This document shows positions 56,701 to 64,000 of a DNA stretch of 64,000 nt, piece after piece; position 1 is the stretch's first letter, and each line of letters opens with the position of its first letter. The stretch is from Epiperipatus broadwayi (taxonomy: Eukaryota; Onychophora; Udeonychophora; Euonychophora; Peripatidae): positions 19,527,254 through 19,591,253 of the forward strand of contig JAQFVV010006197.1 in NCBI GenBank assembly GCA_028023455.1, given 5' to 3'. The notes beneath the pieces are model-generated. The model made no database searches and was not told the origin of the DNA. It saw only the letters and a list, made by a program, of their open reading frames with translations. Both the position numbers and the translations under genes were made by a program.

Positions 56701-58089
56701 TACCCTCACAAACATAACAATAATAAGCAACTAGAATACTGTAATGACTCTTACTATTACATATCTATTTAAATATTAATGTTCAGCAATAAAACATAAA
56801 CAAAATCATAAGATTTAGAGAAAACATACACTCTTTATTTTATGTGACATTCCTTGAATATATTATATTTTTGATATAATTGCAATACTGAACATCTCAA
56901 ATTGGTATTAGATCATCTTAAACTAATCACCAATGATTATATCTTCTATAATAATAATAATAATTATAGTAATATATTTTTATTAATCAATCATGTGTAA
57001 TAGTAATGGTATTCTAAGTAATTTTTACAAATCATGTGCAAACAAGTAATGTTTCAAACCATTAATCTGTATAGATCGTGTATGTGGGTATGAAGAATCA
57101 AAGAAAAACAAACTTCCAATAATAAAGTAATTTAAAAAACATTAACAATTTTATTATAGCTGAATAACATTATGATTATGATACAATAAAATTATAAAGT
57201 TTGAAAAATATTTACAAACTATAATATAAAAAATTAAAATTATTTAAAAATTAAAATATTATCCACAATAAATATATCGAGTAAATAAATATAAGATAGC
57301 CTTCATTCCGACTATCTAAAATGAAAATAAAATCTTACACTAATATAATAGTGATATACTACTTTTTACTAATAAGCAATAACATTCTATTATTTCTCTA
57401 TGATGATAAAATAATGATAAGTATCACAACTTATTAAGCTTAATGCTATGCTTCATAGTATTTTAAAAATATATTTATAATTATATAATTTTCAAGTATA
57501 AGTTTAGATTAAAACACACCTATCTAAACTTAGCACAAAATAAAATATTTAAAATTACTTTCTTAGCATTTCAGCAAAGCGTTATCTTAATCTTTTAATA
57601 TGCTCTAGTATTCTATACCAGAAAATTTAAATAAAAAAAATATAGTTATACCTCACTTCATAATACTTGTAAAAAATATTTAAAATATAATTTCATAGCT
57701 TTTCTCTATTTTTAGTATGTTCATATTTTAAACTATTAATAAATTATATAGCTTGATATTTTATATTTCATTTATTTTTATATTTTACATTCATCATAGC
57801 ATTCAGAAATCACACTTTCATCACTTTCTCTTCCAATTTAATTCAAATATGCATTTATTTCAGTCTAATATTTGCAATATTTATGGGAATATCAAATCAT
57901 TCCTCTCCTATTTTTATATTATAGCAAATAGTAAATAATTCAATATCATTTGTGATAGAAGTTTTTTATCTCATCATGCCCTTCACATATAAAATACCAG
58001 CCTCTAACAGTTTCGCTATTATTCTACCATCTTTAAAAACTCTTTTACGATGTGATACCAGTGATGATTGTCAGTGATTATAGTAAGGG

Positions 58090-58181
<92 letters not shown>

Positions 58182-60139
58182 TAATAATAATAAAAACACA
58201 AATGAGTAAGAAAATGATCATCATGGATACAGTGCTAAAAAGAAACATCCATATTTATCAGGCACCTTAAAGTCATGTCATGGCTTTTATCTCAGCTTTT
58301 ACTGTCCAGAAGAAAAACACAACTGTCCATAAAAATACTATACAGTCCTTTGTTACTTGTATATTTAATAAATTCAAATTGTGATAATATAGCTCATGCA
58401 TAAAATCCTAGCACCTAGGATTTCATTTAACAATTATTCTCCTGCCCATCATCCTATATCTTCCACATGCTAAATAAGTCTACTAACACCAGAAAAAAAA
58501 TACAAGCCACACTACAAAAATAATTTCCAAACTATCTGTCTTAAAAAAACAACAATCTAAAATTCACCTCAAAGTGATTCAAAATTATTTCAGGCACAAA
58601 TTATTTTGATAAAACATTTATTAACATTATACACTTATTCATTTACTATAACATTATATAATTTAAAGATCAATAATTTCATATATTTATATTTCAACAG
58701 ATACCATTCATAATAATATGTTAACAACTCAATCAGATTGTAAAATGTATGCATATTCAAGCATTTATGAGAAAACAAATATTTTAAAAAATATCTTAGA
58801 CATTTTATAAGGCATTCTCGTGCATTTACTTTTATTTTATAAAATACAAATGATAATAATCACATAAATAATTCATTTAACTTTTAAATATTTAAGCAAT
58901 ATATTGCATAACAACAAAGTATTAATTAAAAATATCATTTGAAAATATAAAAAAGCACTACAAATAATGTTACCCATGATTCCAATAATTATGGAACCAC
59001 GAATGGTGATCCACTTCTCAACTGTCCATCCAAACAAGCTATAAGTATTTATTACCTCTCAGAAAATTACTTTCTGAAAACTTATTTTTCTTTATTTAAT
59101 ATTAAAAAAACTAATCTATCTTAATATTAAATTAAAAACCCATATTATAATAAGTATGTTAGTTAAACATTATTTTAAAATATTAGCAATAGACTAAAAT
59201 AACTAGAAAAATTTTAAGTTATTAAAAGTCTTTTGTTCTCTTTATATTTTCAGCACTTTCAAAAATTCTTCCCCTGTTGCTAAGTTATGAGTAGAAAGTC
59301 CTGAACAAAAATTGTTCTCTTCTCCTGGTACCATTCAATAAACATATAAATAACAAAACTAAATCCTGCAGAATCCAGAAAAAATATTGTTCATCCTTGA
59401 AAGATAAATATATATTTCAGTCTCTTTTCTGAATATTTATCCAGGCAAGCAATATTTCAATAGAAAAAATAATTAAGAATTCATTTTTATGTTAAATAAG
59501 ATAACTTTTACATATATATTTTTTTAATACAAATTTGAAACTTTTATCTAGCAAAACATATTGCAATAAATACATTTCCATTGTTAAACATCCATAGCAT
59601 ATTGTATAACAAAAGATTTGCTTATTTATTAATTTATTTTCAGAAGACATCCATATTTTGTAATAACTAAAAGTAGATATTTTTAAAAAAATAATATTCA
59701 AGACTTTTTTTAATGTGTATATTTCAATTAGCTTTTCCATCCAAGTGCAAATTATATTATACAATGCAAATATTCAAAAAGAAACACATCATAGTTACTT
59801 TATTTTAAAATATACTGTCCATTCATCAGTTTTAAAATAAATAAATCTTTTCAACAAGTCATTTTCTTTCAATTTTTAAAAACATATCATTCACAGACAT
59901 AAAATTCATTTAAATTAAACTTTTAAGATAAACTAAAGATAAAGCTCTCCATTCACATCCATATAACAAAAATAATTATACTTGCACATCATAAAAAATA
60001 TTCTTTCATCTAGCTTTTAAATTAGATGCAAAATATTAATTTATCTTTTCTTTTCCTTCTCTTGAAATTTATAACATTACGAAAATAACTTTTAGCAAAT
60101 ATTCTTTTCATATTAGTTAGCTTAAATTTTCTTGAAAAA
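53790..60139. other. Long AT-rich stretch with strand asymmetry; possible intron
   Basis: No repeat family or ORF is recognised apart from the AAT microsatellite. From about 55.7 kb on, C is clearly commoner than G and A commoner than T on the plus strand (for example 58441-58560), so the minus strand has G>C and T>A. Short hydrophobic frames such as 56533-56730 on the minus strand are compositional. Confidence 0.4.
58093..58193. repeat. (AAT)n microsatellite, about 30 repeats
   Basis: Nearly perfect trinucleotide run with one AAC interruption at about 58178. It creates spurious poly-Ile and poly-Tyr frames. Confidence 0.98.
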
Positions 60140-60216
60140 TTATAATGAGATGGTTACTAAAAATAAATGTTCATTCGCACTGAATATATTAAATATATTG
60201 AATTTAAAGTTCTTAC

Positions 60217-60348
60217 ATATCTCCAAATCTTCTCTGGTCCTATGGTTAAATCCTTTTTGGCATTTGGTACACATTGTACATACTCTTAGATGATTACTAT
60301 CATTATCTATAAAAATCATGGTAGTTCTTAATAAAGCTTTAAGTAAAA
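60217..60348 (-). CDS. Candidate internal coding exon, Cys-rich, unknown protein
   Basis: Minus strand frame that stays open from 60385 to 60140. A possible acceptor (CCCTATCAGAAAG) ends at 60349 and a good donor (ATAT|GTAAGA) follows 60217, giving a 132-nt exon: VLLKALLRTTMIFIDNDSN, then HLRVCTMCTKCQKGFNHRT and REDLEI. Three cysteines in CTMCTKC suggest metal binding. Codon composition stands out from the surrounding AT runs. With a phase-1 junction it is frame-compatible with the 25-nt segment at 61406-61430. I do not recognise the protein. Confidence 0.3.
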
Positions 60349-60385
60349 CTTTCTGATAGGGAATAATTGGTTTATATTCAAACAT

Positions 60386-61315
60386 TATTTAAAATAATTA
60401 GTAAATTATGCTTTAAAAAACTTTTAAAGGTAAAAATAATAATGATTATAAAAAATTACTAGTTTAAAATAATTAAGCAAATAAAAAAAATATTGATTAC
60501 AAATTTCACAATCAATGACACTGCATTGTACTACCTAGACTTGATTGAACCTCTTTTATATCAATTCAATCTAGTAATTTTGCTTTTAACACATACTTAA
60601 TTTACATAAACTAAATTAATTTCATCTTTAAACAAGTTTTAAAACTATGAGTCATCATCTTTAAAATATTATACCAAATTATTTAGCACATTAAATATTA
60701 AATATTTTTATTAAAATATCAAATATCTTTATTAAAACAATTTAAATATTTTAATGACCCTAAAAATATTAATTTGTGAAGCAAAATATATTTAAACAAC
60801 ATAATAATTTTAATTATTAGTTTTAAAAATTTTATCATTAGATTGAATTTTACACTTTTAGAATGTATCTAATTTTATTAACAAGACTATAATTAAAGGT
60901 TTTTCTTTCCTCAACACATGAAAGCTCACATACAATACACACACACCTTTAAGTCATGTGACACTTTCAGAACATTCCAGACTAATATTAAATTATTTAT
61001 TATTTTAATAATAATTTAAAGAAATAATTATTTTAAACACATTATATATAATAAATATTACTTAATTTTATCTTTTAAATGATATATTATAATATTTTAT
61101 TATTTAACTTACATTAAAATGACTAAACTATTTAAAACCTCTTTATAAGCTTCTATTTACTAAGTTTGAACTTATACTACCTATAGAATTACAAAAACAT
61201 TATAAAATAACATAAATTTAAATTTTTTAAAAAATAGCTACATTTCAAACCCTACTTATTGTAACAATCATATTTGTACATTCACATAACAAAATCCAGA
61301 GTCCATGCAAAATAC
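60386..61315. other. AT-rich stretch, likely intron if the gene model holds
   Basis: Same C>G, A>T asymmetry on the plus strand as the region before it. No motif recognised. Confidence 0.35.
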
Positions 61316-61405
61316 ACTAAAGCTGATTGGGATGAGGTGGCGAGACCCTGAAACTGACCAAGCTCAACTTATTTAACAACCTATGAATGACATTTATAAG
61401 GTTAC

Positions 61406-61430
61406 CTTTGGTCTCAATTTCTTCAGCGAG
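61406..61430 (-). CDS. Candidate 25-nt micro-exon
   Basis: On the minus strand a pyrimidine-rich tract and AG (TTTCTCCTTTTGCTTAGTCAG) precede CTCGCTGAAGAAATTGAGAC, and AAAG|GTAACC is a good donor. The segment reads LAEEIETK and is in phase with the candidate start exon at 63035-63079. If not spliced at the donor, the frame continues for 26 more codons to a stop at 61326. The segment 61316-61442 as a whole is G+C-richer than its flanks. Confidence 0.25.
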
Positions 61431-61442
61431 CTGACTAAGCAA

Positions 61443-63030
61443 AAGGAGAAACATGAAATATGATTAAAAGCTAAATAAACTACTTAACATCCTAAGACTT
61501 AACAAAAAAATGAATATTATACATATTAGTAATAAGGAATTTGGATGACTTGGAGTTGGATGGTGAGTAAAAGTTGTAAAACAATTTATATTTTATACAA
61601 GTTTATTGCAAAATGATTAGATTAATTTAATACAACAATCTCATCTTGAGAATTTTAACTTAATTTACAGAAGTGTTTGCAATGAATAAACAATGCCTAT
61701 TATATACTGATATGCCAAACTATTCTTTGGTTTGCCAATGTTATACGCTAAAACTTTAACCAGGATGATTATTATATACAGCATTAAACTGATTGTTATA
61801 AATACATTAACAAATTAACAATTTAATAAGCTCAATATACAGATTCAACCTGGTAATCTAGATTACAGTTCAGACTAATGCTGAGCATTAATAGTAAAAA
61901 GAAGAAGAATTAGTTATTTTTAGGGTCTCATCTATAGACTATGGTGCTAATAAAATAACAAAATTAAGGTTGTGGTTTGAGTGAGTAATTGTTCATGGGC
62001 TTCAGTATCAAATATTCAGTGACCTAAGATTGAACAGTTGGCAGTATAATAAGAATATTTCAGTTTGAAAAGTCAGATAGGATTTTAACATGGTCTGAAC
62101 CTTGTGTTCCAGTTCTAAAGATAGCCACTTAAATTGTGTGGATGGGAATGGCTGCCACCTCTAGCCCATCAGAAAGACATAGCAAGATGTTGATGCCCCA
62201 ATGGATGCTTAGTAAAGACCCACTCGCAACACACAAGTCAATACAAATATATATAAACTATCTGTCTCTAAACAGATAGTTTCTATCTGCTAAAATGAAT
62301 TCAATCCAGTTCTTAGGTTAGCATATAGTAATCTAGACAAGTAAAAGGGCTAAATAATTCATTAATTCAATTAATATACTGAATCTATATTCATATATAT
62401 TCATGATTAAGTTAGGAAGGAGAAAGTATATTTAATGGCCTTAACAACATTTAAAAATATACTTTTAATATCATCCTTAACCAGCATCTTACTTATTAAT
62501 AGAAAAAATCATAAGTTTAACAACTTGTTATGCAAACCTCAATAAACTATAATATCAATAATATAATGATAATGAGCTCATAGCAATCTCTTGTTATTTA
62601 TCAGAATAGGATTTCAAAGCAGCTATTACTTATGCTAAGCAGCATTCTTAAATATTATTCTGGAGAGCTTAATAATCATTTCTCCTTAAAAGTTTACTAA
62701 AATAATTATTTGCTGCCTTGAAATATTGGCATATCATAACATATATATTAGAATAAATCATAATGGAATAATTAAATCAGTAATTATAGGGATGACTGCA
62801 GTTTTAGAGAATTTAAATAATAACTGAATACAGTTATTTAGATCAAAGAAATAAATTACATTAAATAAGATTCAGGCAAGTTTTACAGTTTTAAATTTTA
62901 TAAATGATTTAATTTAAAGAGAATTAATAATTTAAAGTGAACATTCATTAATTTACATAAGTAAGCTAATTTAATATTTAATTTACTGTTTAAGGATTAA
63001 TTCATAGAACTCTGTGGTTTATGAAGAATA
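61443..63030. other. AT-rich stretch with one G+C-richer patch
   Basis: 62100-62235 is G+C-richer without a long frame. A hairpin AAACTATCTGT/ACAGATAGTTT lies at 62257-62283. Otherwise featureless. Confidence 0.35.
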
Positions 63031-63034
63031 TTAC

Positions 63035-63079
63035 CAATTTCTTCTGCAGCTTAGACTTCAGGCACTTGAAGGTAGACAT
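63035..63079 (-). CDS. Candidate first coding exon, unknown protein
   Basis: Minus strand: GCCACGATGTCTACCTTC gives an ATG in a favourable context, followed by MSTFKCLKSKLQKKL and the donor TTG|GTAATA. About 160 bases upstream of the ATG are also markedly G+C-richer than the background and would be 5' untranslated sequence; there an AG after a T-rich tract (GTTTTTTCCTGTGGAAG, about 63220) could be an acceptor. The short product is strongly basic and would join LAEEIETK in frame if spliced to 61430. No family recognised. Confidence 0.3.
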
Positions 63080-63230
63080 CGTGGCACTCTTCTCTGGATA
63101 ATGGCTTGGTAACAGTCTTTCATTAGCAGGCAGTGGCTGGACACTCCATCCTGGTGACGATGATCACATACTGTGGCAGTATGTAGGATGGGGTTGGAGA
63201 TGACTATTCTTCCACAGGAAAAAACAATAA

Positions 63231-64000
63231 ATTTATGGCCCTCCTACTCATTATAAAATTTCAACGGCCATGGATTCTGGTAGCAACACACATGTATATT
63301 TACAGAGTATATATTTTAAGTATCAAAATATAGGCTACTTATATATTTTTTTTTTTACAAGATGGATTCACAATGGGATGAACCCTTTAGCACTTGTTTA
63401 CAATTTCAATTTTAAATTTGTAAAATTGATACAGCTATTGTTTAATATTTTTAGTCAAATAAATTTAGCTTGGTTTGGCCAACTCAATTCCCAAAGAGTT
63501 CTAAAATAGTGATGGCTCAGTGTATTTTGTTACTGACTAAGTTTCAGGTTTGAAAATATTATTGCAAAAATATAAATTTAAAAATTTAGCCTATACAATA
63601 TTTTAAAACACGTGAGTGTGAGATGACTTTTATTTACTATCACCTATTTTAAATCTAGAAATTTAGCAAATCTTTTAAACAATATTTCATTATATATGTA
63701 TTCTGGTACTCGGTGGATTTTATACATATATATGCGATTCTTAATGAAACTAATGAATTGACTTCTTTTTGATAAATAAATCTATAATTTTAAAAAGATC
63801 TAAATTCTAAATACAGACACAGAGTGATATAGATAAATCGATAATACATCACAATCTGTTACTCACATATACATATGCACTGATACATATATAACTATAT
63901 TTATGTTGATATATGTGTACTTAAGGGGGTTTAAAGCTAGCATAGATGGAGTTACAGGATAAAACAGGTGAAATGCATAGTCCACAAGGAATATACCATC
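63231..64000. other. AT-rich stretch to the window end
   Basis: TTCAACGGCCAT at 63260 repeats a string at 4879. The 79-codon plus frame at 63270-63509 shows no domain; no gene called. Confidence 0.4.

Noticed and set aside
58019-58270. ORFs on both strands
   Set aside because: Poly-Tyr and poly-Ile products of the AAT microsatellite.
1-64000. CRISPR arrays, operons, bacterial promoters or rRNA
   Set aside because: Nothing of the kind is visible; repeats here are transposon-derived or simple sequence and the retroelements are eukaryotic.

Overview
This window looks like A+T-rich (roughly three quarters A+T), repeat-dominated, non-coding nuclear DNA of an invertebrate animal. The evidence is the absence of long host ORFs, a dense graveyard of metazoan-type retroelements (Penelope-like elements with a GIY-YIG endonuclease, a Gypsy-type LTR element, RTE/CR1-like LINE remnants, tRNA-derived SINEs), palindromic foldback/MITE elements, a small hAT-like element and many microsatellites. 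The sequence alone does not let me name the phylum.

Layout. 0-0.5 kb: 3' end of a Penelope-like element (PLE) bounded by inverted copies of its own terminus. 0.66-1.5 kb: LINE remnant. 4.3-4.7 kb: foldback with hammerhead-type sequences. 6.8-11.9 kb: tandem duplications, palindromes, a TA-flanked pogo-like element and a 249-bp palindromic MITE. 14.5 and 16.8 kb: two well-preserved hammerhead ribozymes (HHR). 22.1-25.2 kb: MITE, tandem LINE fragments carrying the YADD motif, and inside them a broken Gypsy-type LTR element whose reverse-transcriptase/integrase region is missing and whose place is taken by a coiled-coil stretch. 26.8-28.7 kb: inverted-repeat elements and a G-run island. 30-35.3 kb: large palindrome, two SINE copies and two LINE remnants. 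39.1-40.9 kb: tandem array of ~455-bp units, each with a hammerhead motif, preceded by one inverted unit. 42.7-47.2 kb: further HHR copies, a SINE with perfect target-site duplication, and a 560-bp foldback with an HHR at each end. 49.5-52.3 kb: hAT-like MITE, a PLE with an open reverse transcriptase + GIY-YIG frame, and a second, different PLE remnant. 53.5-63.2 kb: four exon-like segments, all on the minus strand, in a stretch with marked strand asymmetry; this is the only credible sign of a host gene.

The most interesting system is the hammerhead set: three sequence families (A, B, C), at least four copies with an intact core and matching helices, tandem and head-to-head arrangements, and two kinds of PLE close by. 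It fits what is known of 'retrozymes', small non-autonomous elements whose tandem transcripts self-cleave into unit-length RNAs that circularise and are thought to be mobilised by PLE machinery. The family A unit (454-456 bp), a long hairpin in each unit (its core shared with family B), and the divergent foldback arrangement are the features most worth testing.

Limits: frames, exons and ages were judged by eye. No alignment, folding program or database search was run.
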